A stretch of DNA of 38,646 nucleotides, taken from the NCBI GenBank assembly GCA_934630385.1, contig CAKTWE010000011.1, positions 1 through 38,646 on the forward strand, given 5' to 3'. The position numbers and the translations under genes are program-made. This document shows, one piece after another, positions 1 through 6,974 of this stretch; the stretch's first letter is position 1, and the number at the start of each line of letters is the position of its first letter. Source of the DNA: an uncultured Collinsella sp. Its GTDB lineage: Bacteria > Actinomycetota > Coriobacteriia > Coriobacteriales > Coriobacteriaceae. The notes below the pieces were generated by a model. The model did not search any database. It was not told the origin of the DNA and was given only the letters and a program-made list of their open reading frames with translations.

Positions 1-48
1 ACGTTCTGATTCGTAGTCAGACCCTCTATCCAGCTGAGGTAACGCCGC
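1..48 (-). tRNA. tRNA-Arg (anticodon ACG), 5' part only
   Basis: Read on the minus strand from 48 downward, the sequence gives an acceptor 5' strand GCGGCGT, TA, a D-arm with stem CCTC/GAGG, and an anticodon stem TCTGA/TCAGA around the loop CTACGAA. The anticodon is therefore ACG (Arg, CGN codons after A34 editing). The variable loop, T-arm and 3' acceptor strand lie outside the window. A good promoter sits just upstream. Confidence 0.88.
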
Positions 49-60
49 AGCGCAAGACAT

Positions 61-89
61 ATAAAACCACTTTAGTTCATCAGAGTCAA
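61..89 (-). promoter_or_regulatory. Promoter of tRNA-Arg
   Basis: On the minus strand TTGACT (84-89) is followed by a 17-nt spacer and TTTTAT (61-66). The expected start point is a few bases before the tRNA 5' end at 48, which is the usual spacing for a tRNA promoter. Confidence 0.6.
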
Positions 90-128
90 GCACAATCTCA
101 AACTTTTTTTCTCCTGGGCGTATTTACC

Positions 129-506
129 TCACGCTGCTCCGCATACGCCAGCGCTCTCCGTGCGATCGATCGGTTTTTCGACCACGTCAAACTTGGCATC
201 GAGTTCCCCAAGGAGTGAACGGACCCGTTGAGCGCAATCGTAATCGGCAAACGAGATGCTCAGCATTCGGGCAACCTGGTTAGATGTCCGAACCCCATAG
301 AAGTGCTCAAGGGCTACAAGTCCCTCGTGCGCCACAAATGTCTCGACCACATGCGGCGATTCCTCAAAGCACCATTGCGTCAACGGGCCCTCGCTCGTCT
401 GTCGAACCACCAGGCCACCCATGCCAGACGGCTCACACGTTACAAGCAGGTACTCCCCACCCTCGTCGCTCTCAAACAAAACCACCCGATCATCAAACAG
501 CTCCAT
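129..506 (-). CDS. Hypothetical protein, 125 aa
   Basis: I do not recognise this family. The start ATG (504-506) has a clear Shine-Dalgarno, AAAGGGG, about six bases upstream. The protein is acidic, soluble and has no signal peptide or membrane segment. Its first 60 residues look like a beta-rich domain (VVLFESDEGGEYLLVTCE, then GGLVVRQTSEGP), followed by a helical stretch and a polar tail. It sits between tRNA-Arg and serS on the same strand. The serS terminator at 625-655 separates it from serS, so it is probably its own unit. The good ribosome site and GC-rich third positions support a real gene; function is unknown. Confidence 0.65.
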   Translation of the reverse strand: MELFDDRVVLFESDEGGEYLLVTCEPSGMGGLVVRQTSEGPLTQWCFEESPHVVETFVAHEGLVALEHFYGVRTSNQVARMLSISFADYDCAQRVRSLLGELDAKFDVVEKPIDRTESAGVCGAA

Positions 507-624
507 CGCGTCCCCTTTCTCTCGCTCTTATCTAGTAAAAGCATAGCAGGTAGATAGCTGTATACAGAACATCTGTTCGTGTATTTTATATTGAGCTGTC
601 CGGACGGTATGGTATGGGCTGCGC

Positions 625-655
625 ACAAAATAGGGCGCCCCAGATGGAGCGCCCT
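625..655 (-). terminator. Terminator downstream of serS
   Basis: On the minus strand a 7-bp stem AGGGCGC/GCGCCCT (649-655 with 632-638) is followed by ATTTTG. It lies 23 nt past the serS stop codon. Confidence 0.75.
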
Positions 656-678
656 TGCAAATCACTTGTGTGTCTAAG

Positions 679-1962
679 TTACGCGACCGGCTCGATCTTC
701 TCGAGGCCGCCCATGTAGGGACGCAGGACCTCGGGGATCGTGATGGTGCCGTCGGCATTCTGGTAGTTCTCCAGAATAGCGGCCATAGTGCGGCCAGCCG
801 GCAGACCGGAGCCGTTGAGGGTATGCAGGTAGCGCGAACCCTTGAAATTCTCGGGGTCACGATACTTGATGTTAGCGCGACGAGCCTGGAAGTCACCGCA
901 GTTGGAGCAGGAGCTGATCTCCTTGTAGGCGTTGTAGCTCGGCAGCCAAACCTCGATGTCGTAGGTCTGACGGGCAGAGAAGCCCAGGTCACCGGTACAC
1001 AGGCTAATCACGCGATACGGAAGGCCCAGCTGCTGCAGCAGATACTCGGCCTCGGCGGTCATGCTCTCGAGCTCCTCATCGGACTCCTCCGGTTTGGCGA
1101 ACTTGACCATCTCGACCTTATCGAACTCGTGCTGGCGAATGATGCCGCGAGTGTCGCGACCAGCAGAGCCGGCCTCCTCGCGGAAGCAGGGAGTGAAGGC
1201 AGTGTAGCGGCGCGGCAGTGTGTCGGCGTCCAGGACCTCGCCGGCGTGCAGGTTGGTCAGAACGACCTCGGCGGTGGGGATCAAGAAGTTATCGCCCGAG
1301 ACGTGATAGGCGTCGTCCTCGAACTTGGGCAGCTGACCCGTGCCGAACATGGTCTGACGCTTGACGACGATGGGCGGCCACCACTCCTTAAAGCCGCGGC
1401 TGGTATGCGTGTCCAGGAAGAAGTTGATGAGGGCACGCTCCAGGCGGGCGCCAGCGCCACCGAGGACGGTGAAGCGGCTACCGGACAGCTTGTTGCCGCG
1501 CTCGAAATCGAGGATATCGAGGTCGGTTCCCAGGTCCCAATGCGGCTTGAAGTCGAAGTCGAACTCGCGCGGGGTGCCCCAACGACGACGCTCGATGTTC
1601 TCATCCTCGTCCTTGCCGTACGGGGTGGCCTCGCACGGGATGTTGGGCAGATGAGCCATAAAGTCGTACTGCTCCTGCTCGAGGGCGGTACGGCGCTCGG
1701 CCAGACCGTCGATCTTCTCGTTGACGGCGCGCACGGCCTCCTTGGCGGCCTCGGCCTCGTCCTTCTTGCCCTCCTTCATCAGGGCGCCAATCTTCTTGGA
1801 CTCGGCGTTGCGCGTAGCCTGGAGCTCCTCGACCTCGGTGATGACAGCGCGACGCTCGTCGTCGAGCTCAAAGAACTTCTCGCGATCCCAAGACGTCTGG
1901 CGGTTAGCCATGGCGGTGTCGATGGCATCGGGGTTCTCGCGAACAAACTTGATATCAAGCAT
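679..1962 (-). CDS. serS: Seryl-tRNA synthetase
   Basis: Class II aminoacyl-tRNA synthetase that charges tRNA-Ser with serine in the cytoplasm. The protein has 427 residues, normal for SerRS. The first ~110 residues form the helical tRNA-binding arm. The catalytic core follows, with motif 2 ([18 protein letters not shown]) and motif 3 ([18 protein letters not shown]) near the C-terminus. I chose the ATG at 1960-1962 ([11 protein letters not shown]) because GGAGG lies 6 nt upstream and this is the canonical SerRS N-terminus; an in-frame ATG nine codons earlier has no ribosome site. The gene is monocistronic, with a terminator just downstream. No T-box motif is visible in its short leader. Confidence 0.97.
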   Translation of the reverse strand: MLDIKFVRENPDAIDTAMANRQTSWDREKFFELDDERRAVITEVEELQATRNAESKKIGALMKEGKKDEAEAAKEAVRAVNEKIDGLAERRTALEQEQYDFMAHLPNIPCEATPYGKDEDENIERRRWGTPREFDFDFKPHWDLGTDLDILDFERGNKLSGSRFTVLGGAGARLERALINFFLDTHTSRGFKEWWPPIVVKRQTMFGTGQLPKFEDDAYHVSGDNFLIPTAEVVLTNLHAGEVLDADTLPRRYTAFTPCFREEAGSAGRDTRGIIRQHEFDKVEMVKFAKPEESDEELESMTAEAEYLLQQLGLPYRVISLCTGDLGFSARQTYDIEVWLPSYNAYKEISSCSNCGDFQARRANIKYRDPENFKGSRYLHTLNGSGLPAGRTMAAILENYQNADGTITIPEVLRPYMGGLEKIEPVA

Positions 1963-1992
1963 TAGATCCTCCGGCGATATACATTCCATTTA

Positions 1993-2030
1993 GGTTGCAA
2001 CCTTGTACATGTATGGGCAAGTATATACTT
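1993..2030. promoter_or_regulatory. Divergent control region with palindromes, serS / 57-aa protein
   Basis: The 111-bp gap between the divergent serS and the small membrane protein holds three perfect palindromes: GGTTGCAACC (1993-2002), TACATGTA (2006-2013) and AAGTATATACTT (2019-2030). The last contains TATACT, usable as a -10 for the plus-strand gene, with a TTGTAC 15 nt upstream. These could be operators or a shared promoter; no regulator can be named. Confidence 0.4.
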
Positions 2031-2073
2031 ATGAGCGTTTACGACCCAACTCAACTACGCAAGAAGGCACCCA

Positions 2074-2247
2074 ATGGACGCAGTTTTTTCCTTTTTGTTT
2101 GGCACCAGCACCGGTTTTGCCGTTCTTTTTGGCGGCGGCATCCTGCTGTTTGCGATCCTCGCCTTTGTGCTCGAGAAGCGCACGCATAAGATTTACGTCG
2201 ACCGCGGGCCAAAGTCCGAAGATGAGGAAGACAGCTTCTGGGACTAA
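2074..2247 (+). CDS. Small single-span membrane protein, 57 aa
   Basis: A 57-codon gene runs from ATG 2074 to TAA 2245-2247, with GAAGG about 6 nt before the start. Residues 5-32 form one hydrophobic helix (FLFGTSTGFAVLFGGGILLF followed by AILAFVL). Next come a basic stretch (EKRTHKIYVDR) and a very acidic tail (SEDEEDSFWD) that should face the cytoplasm by the positive-inside rule. The strong terminator at 2297-2340 fits a short independent transcript. It is divergent from serS. No family is recognised; the case for a real gene rests on its ordered hydrophobic/charged layout, ribosome site and terminator. Confidence 0.62.
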   Translation: MDAVFSFLFGTSTGFAVLFGGGILLFAILAFVLEKRTHKIYVDRGPKSEDEEDSFWD

Positions 2248-2253
2248 CCTGCC

Positions 2254-2392
2254 AAAAAGGGACAGGTTTTTTGGTCGGTTTTATCTGGGCAAACGCAAGC
2301 GCTCCGCAACTGGAATCAATCCGGTTGCGGAGCGCTTTTTGCTAAAGGGACAAAGCCGCAGTCCCACCTGCCGAAATAAACCTGTCCTTTTT
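2254..2392. repeat. Imperfect inverted and direct repeat pair around a terminator
   Basis: AAAAAGGGACAGGTT (2254-2268) is repeated in inverted form as AACCTGTCCTTTTT (2379-2392). Each side is followed by a direct repeat TTTTTGGTCGGTTT (about 2269-2281 and 2388-2401). The pair encloses the terminator of the 57-aa gene. The left copy alone can make a weak hairpin with a T-run (CCTG 2248-2251 with CAGG 2263-2266), so each side may act as a weak terminator for its own strand. Confidence 0.45.
2297..2340 (+). terminator. Terminator after the 57-aa gene
   Basis: A 14-bp perfect stem (2297-2310 with 2324-2337) is followed by a T-run ending at 2340. It lies 50 nt past the TAA of the small membrane protein gene. 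Confidence 0.85.
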
Positions 2393-2399
2393 GGTCGGT

Positions 2400-3170
2400 T
2401 TACTGGAGAGTGGCGTCGATGGCCTTGACCAGAGCGCTGCGCATGCCGGCGTCCTCGAGTGCAACGACACCCTTAATGGTGGCACCGCCGGGAGAGCACA
2501 CGGCATCCTTCATGGCAGCAGGATGTTGACCGGTTGCAAGCTGCAGCTTTGCCGTACCCAGCACCATCTGGCTCACGATGCGATAGGCATCGGCACGCGG
2601 AATGCCGTGTTTGACGGCCGCGTCGCCGAGGGCCTCAATCGCCATGGCGACAAATGCCGGGGCGCAACCACCCACGGTGCCGCCTACAAACAGCAGACTC
2701 GAATCGAGCTCGACCACCGTGCCAAGCTTTCCGAGCAGACCGAGCACCGTGGCACGCTGCTCATCGCTAAGCGTGGAAGCCTTCTCGCAGGCGATAACGC
2801 CCTCGCCCACCGAAACCGGCGTGTTGGGCACCGTCGAGATATGCGCGACGCCCGGCAGGACCTGCTCCCATTTAGCACTATCCCAAGTCCAGGCAACCGA
2901 AAGGACGACCTTGTCGGCGAGAGCGTCCTTAAGCGGTGCGAAAACCTTCTCAATCATGTACGGCTTGACCGCAGCGACCACGATATCGGATGCGGCGACA
3001 ACCTCCGCCGCATCACGGCAGGCGGTCATGCCGCGCGCCTCGCAGCGATCGACCAGCGCGTCGTATCGACCCGCGCAGGCACACATGTCGCTCGCAGCCA
3101 CACCGGCAGCGATCCAGCCATCGGCCATAGCGCTCGCCATATTGCCAAAACCGACAAATCCAATCTTCAT
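2400..3170 (-). CDS. proC: Pyrroline-5-carboxylate reductase
   Basis: Reduces 1-pyrroline-5-carboxylate to L-proline with NAD(P)H, the last step of proline synthesis. The protein has 256 residues. The N-terminal Rossmann motif is GFVGFGNMASAM (residues 4-15). The C-terminal dimerisation domain carries the family motif GGATIKGVVALEDAGMRSAL close to the end. The start is the ATG at 3168-3170 (MKIGFVGFGNM) with AGAGGG 9 nt upstream; ten extra upstream codons are not needed. It ends at 2400, with a weak GGGAC/GTCCC hairpin downstream (about 2350-2370). It lies 73 nt after rlmH on the same strand. Confidence 0.95.
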   Translation of the reverse strand: MKIGFVGFGNMASAMADGWIAAGVAASDMCACAGRYDALVDRCEARGMTACRDAAEVVAASDIVVAAVKPYMIEKVFAPLKDALADKVVLSVAWTWDSAKWEQVLPGVAHISTVPNTPVSVGEGVIACEKASTLSDEQRATVLGLLGKLGTVVELDSSLLFVGGTVGGCAPAFVAMAIEALGDAAVKHGIPRADAYRIVSQMVLGTAKLQLATGQHPAAMKDAVCSPGGATIKGVVALEDAGMRSALVKAIDATLQ

Positions 3171-3243
3171 ATCACATAGCCCTCTCAGACGCTTCCTCAA
3201 AAACGAAAGCTATTGTCCCACGTCATTGTTTCGTATTGCCGAC

Positions 3244-3714
3244 CTATTTGTGATACGGCTCGCCACGGCTGATCTTGCAGGCGCGATAGATCTGCTCCAG
3301 CAGCACCACGCGCGCCAAGTTATGCGGCAAGGTAATGCGTCCAAAGCTGAGCATCTCGTCGGCTCGCGCGCGCACGTCATCGCTCACGCCGTCCGATCCG
3401 CCAATCACAAAGGCGATGTCGCTGTTACCACGCAACATAAGATCATCGAGCCGCGCCGAGAGTTCCTCACTCGAGCGCTCTTTGCCCTCAATGGCCAGCA
3501 AGATCACATGCGCTCGAGGCGGCAGGGCTGCAAGAATCGCCGCCCCCTCCTTGTCGCGTGCAGCATCCACGCCGCCCGCCTTAGCCGGGTCGATATCGGC
3601 CACCTCGCGGATATCCACCTTGGCATAGGCACCTAGGCGCTTGGCGTACTCGGCGCACGCGTCCTTCCAAAAGCGCTCCTTGAGCTTACCGACGCAAACG
3701 ACCGTGTATTTCAC
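3244..3714 (-). CDS. rlmH: 23S rRNA (pseudouridine1915-N3)-methyltransferase RlmH
   Basis: SPOUT-family methyltransferase that modifies pseudouridine 1915 in helix 69 of 23S rRNA on assembled ribosomes, using SAM. The protein has 156 residues, the usual size. Family hallmarks are VIGGSDGVSDDVRARAD, the SAM-binding knot with LPHNLARVVLLEQIYRA, and the C-terminal PYHK. The stop of the SPFH gene upstream (3721) is only 6 nt from the rlmH start, so the two are probably co-transcribed and translationally coupled. Confidence 0.96.
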   Translation of the reverse strand: MKYTVVCVGKLKERFWKDACAEYAKRLGAYAKVDIREVADIDPAKAGGVDAARDKEGAAILAALPPRAHVILLAIEGKERSSEELSARLDDLMLRGNSDIAFVIGGSDGVSDDVRARADEMLSFGRITLPHNLARVVLLEQIYRACKISRGEPYHK

Positions 3715-3720
3715 GCGCGT

Positions 3721-4659
3721 CTACTCCTTCGAATCGTTTTGAACTTTGCCGGCGGTCAGCATCTGCTCGAACATCGAGGCCGACTGCGAGAAATCGCTCG
3801 GCAGCACGACCGTCGAGGTTTTACCCGTGCGAGCGAACTCCGTCATCATCTCGGACCACTGCGTAAACATGAACAGCTGGTTGGCCTCGTCGTTACCGAC
3901 TCCCGTCTCCTGGATGATCTCGAGCGAATCTTTGATGCCCAGCGCGATGGCCTTGCGCTGGTTGGCGATGCCCTCGCCCGCCTTTTCCATCGCCTCGGCC
4001 TCGGCGGTCGCCTCGGTGACGCGCTTGATGCGGTCGGCCTCGGCGAGCTCCTGCGCAGCAGCGCGCTTGCGCTGGGCGGCGTTGATGTCGTTCATGGAGT
4101 TCTCGACCTCGGTCGGCAGCGCGATCTTGGTGATGAGTGTCGACACGAGGGTGAAACCGTAGGCAGCCATCTGCTCAGACACGGTGGCATTAACGTCCTT
4201 GGCGATGTCATCCTTCTTGGCAAAAACCTCATCGAGCGTATAGACAGGGATGGAAGAGCGCAGGGCATCGGTGATGAAGTCACGCATTTGGTCGACGGGC
4301 TCCTGCAGCATGTAGTAGCTCTTGTAGATACCCGAATCTGCCGGGCCGACGCCCATGTCATAGCTCACGTGGTACTGAGCAGAAACCTCAAGGCCGATGG
4401 TCACGTTGTCCTGGGTCTTAACGTCGATGCCAAATCCGTTTTTCATGGTGCGTAGACTCACCGTGGCGGCCTTGCGGTCGATCACGGGCACCTTCATGTG
4501 GAAGCCCGCGTTGACGATGCGGTTAAATTTGCCCAGACGCTCGATGATCACGGCATGCTGCTGTTCAACGACATAGCAGGCGTTGGGGAGCAGCAACAAC
4601 AAAATGATGATGGGAAGTAGAAGGCTTGTAAGGGCGGCAATGATACCGGACAACAGCAT
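3721..4659 (-). CDS. SPFH/band 7 (stomatin-like, QmcA-type) membrane protein
   Basis: Membrane-anchored scaffold of the stomatin/prohibitin superfamily, 312 residues. One N-terminal transmembrane helix (residues ~3-25, rich in L and I) precedes the SPFH domain, which begins VVEQQHAVIIERLGKFNR. A long Ala/Glu-rich coiled coil (AAAQELAEADRIKRV and after) and a C-terminal tail with the family-typical FTQWSEMMTEFA follow. These proteins oligomerise in membrane microdomains, often with proteases or NfeD proteins; no NfeD gene is adjacent here. I chose ATG 4657-4659 because AGAGGAGAG precedes it by about 5 nt. A GTG seven codons upstream has no such site. Confidence 0.88.
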   Translation of the reverse strand: MLLSGIIAALTSLLLPIIILLLLLPNACYVVEQQHAVIIERLGKFNRIVNAGFHMKVPVIDRKAATVSLRTMKNGFGIDVKTQDNVTIGLEVSAQYHVSYDMGVGPADSGIYKSYYMLQEPVDQMRDFITDALRSSIPVYTLDEVFAKKDDIAKDVNATVSEQMAAYGFTLVSTLITKIALPTEVENSMNDINAAQRKRAAAQELAEADRIKRVTEATAEAEAMEKAGEGIANQRKAIALGIKDSLEIIQETGVGNDEANQLFMFTQWSEMMTEFARTGKTSTVVLPSDFSQSASMFEQMLTAGKVQNDSKE

Positions 4660-4740
4660 GGTCTCTCCTCTGATAGGCACACGTTGGCACTAGGATACCC
4701 ACACAAAGCAACCACGTGACATCAACAAGAGGCCCATAAC

Positions 4741-4768
4741 AAAAAAGCTCCCATTGCTGGGAGCTCTT
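4741..4768 (-). terminator. Terminator, duplicated copy beyond tRNA-Leu
   Basis: Stem AGCTCCC/GGGAGCT (4746-4752 with 4759-4765) with a run of T on the minus strand. It is a copy of the terminator at 4930-4958. Confidence 0.7.
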
Positions 4769-4929
4769 TCAATCAATGGTGCGGGCGAGAGGACGTCCGC
4801 GTATCCGCTGCGCGGATCCGCACCGGCTTCGGCCGCCTGCCGGCGCCCTCGCCAGCTCGCTAAAAACGCTCCGCGTTTTCTTGACGCTCGCTCCTTCGCA
4901 GGTTCAAGTCCCCGCGATGGGCCCATAAC

Positions 4930-4958
4930 AAAAAAGCTCCCATTGCTGGGAGCTTTTT
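4930..4958 (-). terminator. Terminator of tRNA-Leu
   Basis: Stem AGCTCCC/GGGAGCT (4935-4941 with 4948-4954) followed on the minus strand by TTTTTTG. It begins a few bases past the tRNA CCA end. T-runs on both sides mean it could work in both directions. Confidence 0.85.
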
Positions 4959-4965
4959 CAATCAA

Positions 4966-5052
4966 TGGTGCGGGCGAAAGGACTTGAACCTTCATGGGGT
5001 TGCCCCCATACGGACCTGAACCGTACGCGTCTGCCAATTCCGCCACGCCCGC
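4966..5052 (-). tRNA. tRNA-Leu (anticodon CAG)
   Basis: An 87-nt minus-strand tRNA including an encoded CCA. The acceptor stem GCGGGCG/CGCCCGC is perfect, the anticodon stem-loop TACGG-TTCAGGT-CCGTA gives anticodon CAG, the class II variable arm is GGGG-GCAA-CCCC, and the T-arm contains GGTTCAAGTCC. The long variable arm confirms Leu. Its 3' end is partly duplicated downstream. Confidence 0.97.
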
Positions 5053-5063
5053 GTGCAGGAATT

Positions 5064-5092
5064 AGAATAACGGAGCGCCACCGCGAACGCAA
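5064..5092 (-). promoter_or_regulatory. Promoter of tRNA-Leu
   Basis: On the minus strand TTGCGT (5087-5092), a 17-nt spacer and TATTCT (5064-5069), ending 12 nt before the tRNA 5' end. It lies just past the tatD stop codon. Confidence 0.6.
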
Positions 5093-5095
5093 GAA

Positions 5096-6013
5096 CTATT
5101 TTTGAAAAAGTTGGCGGGCATTTTCCCAAGCTGCTCGCGCGATTGTCTCGGCATCCTCCCCTGTGCGATCGACACGGTCGTTGACCAGCGCATTTGCCGT
5201 AATGGAAATCATTGCGGGCTCGCACTCAAGACCGCGGATCGGCTCCGGCGCCATGTACGGGCAGTCCGTCTCAAACAAAATACGATCGAGCGGGGTTGCC
5301 GTGAATGCCTCGCGCACGTCATCGTTGCGTTTAAAGGTGGCCGCGCCTCCATAGGCGATATAACAGCCCAAGCCCACAAAGCGCTCCATCGTGGCGCGGT
5401 CCTCGCCAAAGCAGTGCAGTACACAACCGGCCTGAGGAACGCCCACCTCGCGCAGCACGTTGTACGCATCCACGTGCGAGGTGCGCTCTTGGTCGGTGTC
5501 CTCGTGCCGCAAATGTAGCTCCACCGGCACGTTGCAACGCACAGCAAGCTCAAGCTGACGCGCCATGCAGTCAATCTGCACGTCATGAGGAGCCGGCGCG
5601 ACATCGTCGTCATAGTCCATGTGGTAGTCCAGGCCAATTTCGCCGATGCCAACACACAACGGGTCGTCGAGCGCAGCCACAACCTGGGCATGGATATCAT
5701 CGGTATAGTCCGGTGCGCCATACGGATGCACGCCGGCAAGATACTTGATCTGTGGAATATCCTGCATCGGCAGAATCTCGTGCGTCAACCAGTCGCTATA
5801 GTCCGTCACGCTTCGTTTATCGGCAATGGGATCAAAGACCGTCACCAACAGGTCGACGCCCGCGGCTTTGGCGCGCACGAGCGTCTCGGGCACTTCCTTG
5901 CCCCAAAATGAGAGCAGATGCGCGTGGGTATCGGCAAGTGGTGCCAGCGGCTCCGGACAGACGACCGTTTTCTTTTTCTTGGTAAACATCACGCGTTCGG
6001 CATTAAGCGTCAT
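5096..6013 (-). CDS. tatD: TatD-family metal-dependent DNase/hydrolase
   Basis: TIM-barrel metallohydrolase of the TatD/YcfH family, which includes 3'-5' DNases and quality-control hydrolases. The metal ligands are visible in order: HxH in LADTHAHLLSF, Glu in GIGEIGLDYH, His in VELHLRHED, His in VLHCFGED and Asp in FETDCPYMAPEP. The protein has 305 residues; the family is usually ~255-270, and the extra length is an N-terminal Lys-rich leader (TKKKKT). I chose ATG 6011-6013 because AGGAG lies 7 nt upstream; it overlaps the rsmA 3' end by 11 nt, implying coupling. tatD next to rsmA is a common bacterial arrangement. The exact substrate cannot be told from the sequence. Confidence 0.9.
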   Translation of the reverse strand: MTLNAERVMFTKKKKTVVCPEPLAPLADTHAHLLSFWGKEVPETLVRAKAAGVDLLVTVFDPIADKRSVTDYSDWLTHEILPMQDIPQIKYLAGVHPYGAPDYTDDIHAQVVAALDDPLCVGIGEIGLDYHMDYDDDVAPAPHDVQIDCMARQLELAVRCNVPVELHLRHEDTDQERTSHVDAYNVLREVGVPQAGCVLHCFGEDRATMERFVGLGCYIAYGGAATFKRNDDVREAFTATPLDRILFETDCPYMAPEPIRGLECEPAMISITANALVNDRVDRTGEDAETIARAAWENARQLFQK

Positions 6014-6863
6014 GGGATAGCTCCTGGGCCAGATGGACAAAGTCCGCAACGTCAAGCGTCTCGGCACGCGACGTAGGCGCGATACCGCAAGCCTCAAAGG
6101 CAGCATCGAGCACGTCCTTGGCAAAGCCGTTGGCGCTCATGGAGTTGCGGATGGTCTTGCGGCGCTGGGCAAATGCGGCGTCAATCACGCGAGCCACAAA
6201 GTCGCGGTCAAGCCCCTCGGGCAGCGCACCATCAACACGGTCGATACGCACGACGGCGGAGTCCACATGCGGTGCCGGCATAAAGCAGCGCGGCGGCACC
6301 TCAAAGCGACCCGTCACCTGCGCATACAGGCCTAGCTTGGCCGTATAGCCGCCATAGGTTTTGTTACCTGGAACTGCGGCAATGCGATCGGCAACTTCCT
6401 TTTGCACCATGACCACGGCACGCTTGAGCGCGGGCATCGTCTGGAAAAACTGCAAGATGATCGTCGCCGCCACGTTATAGGGCAGGTTCGCGACAAACAC
6501 CGTGGGCTCGCCGCCAGCAGCCTGCTCAATCTGTTCCGGCGTCACCTTGAGCGCGTCGCCCATGATAAAACGGAAGTTGGCATAGTCGGTGGCATGGGCA
6601 TCGAGCACCGGCTCGAGCTCGGGATCGGCCTCGATCGACGTGACGCACGATGCCTCCTGCAGCAGTGCGAGGGTAAGCGTACCGACACCCGGTCCGACCT
6701 CGAGCACACGCTCATCACCCGCAAGCTCGGCAAGCTCGCAAATACGCTCGATCACATGGTTGTCGATTAGGAAGTTCTGGCCCAAGCGATGCTTGGTCGC
6801 AAGGCCAAACTCCTCCAGCAGCTCCCTGGTTGCCGTGGGGTTTGCCAAAGGCGAAGGTGTCAT
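6003..6863 (-). CDS. rsmA: 16S rRNA (adenine1518-N6/adenine1519-N6)-dimethyltransferase
   Basis: KsgA/RsmA uses SAM to dimethylate two adjacent adenines at the 3' end of 16S rRNA, a late small-subunit assembly step. The protein has 286 residues. Visible motifs are the start of the domain KHRLGQNFLID, the SAM-binding VLEVGPGVGTLTLALL and the catalytic NLPYNVAATII. The start ATG (6861-6863) has AAGGAGG 5 nt upstream. It overlaps tatD by 11 nt at its 3' end. The metG terminator at 6895-6931 separates it from metG, so rsmA-tatD is probably a two-gene unit. Confidence 0.96.
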   Translation of the reverse strand: MTPSPLANPTATRELLEEFGLATKHRLGQNFLIDNHVIERICELAELAGDERVLEVGPGVGTLTLALLQEASCVTSIEADPELEPVLDAHATDYANFRFIMGDALKVTPEQIEQAAGGEPTVFVANLPYNVAATIILQFFQTMPALKRAVVMVQKEVADRIAAVPGNKTYGGYTAKLGLYAQVTGRFEVPPRCFMPAPHVDSAVVRIDRVDGALPEGLDRDFVARVIDAAFAQRRKTIRNSMSANGFAKDVLDAAFEACGIAPTSRAETLDVADFVHLAQELSHDA

Positions 6864-6894
6864 GGTTGCCTCCTTAACATGGTGGCTGCATCGT

Positions 6895-6931
6895 AAAGCA
6901 AAAGGGCATGGACCGTTGCGGCCATGCCCTT
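6895..6931 (-). terminator. Terminator of metG
   Basis: A 10-bp perfect stem AAGGGCATGG/CCATGCCCTT (6902-6911 with 6922-6931), with TTTTGCTTT on the minus strand after it. It lies 44 nt past the metG stop. Confidence 0.8.
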
Positions 6932-6974
6932 ACATCTAAACAGCAAATTGCCGATATGGCGCTCGCGCGGCGTC

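Larger units (their letters stand above)
4733..4982. repeat. Duplication of the tRNA-Leu 3' end and terminator (189-bp offset)
   Basis: Positions 4733-4793 and 4922-4982 are direct repeats of 61 bp with about two differences. Each carries the 3' acceptor strand of tRNA-Leu with CCA, the short linker and the rho-independent terminator. The 128 bp between them are GC-rich and hold an AAAACGC/GCGTTTT hairpin (about 4863-4880). They also hold an inverted copy of the tRNA T-arm (GGTTCAAGTCC at 4901-4911 against 4980-4990). The tRNA-Phe locus near 11 kb has the same layout. Confidence 0.85.

Noticed and set aside
655-1965. 436-codon plus-strand ORF opposite serS
   Set aside because: Codon-bias shadow of serS in GC-rich DNA; serS has all family motifs.
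1963-2073. T-box leader for serS
   Set aside because: The leader is only about 100 nt and lacks the T-box core seen at pheS.
4690-5046. 118-codon ORF on the minus strand and a 77-codon ORF on the plus strand (4754-4987)
   Set aside because: They read through tRNA-Leu, its terminator and the duplication; the repeated peptides simply mirror the repeated DNA.
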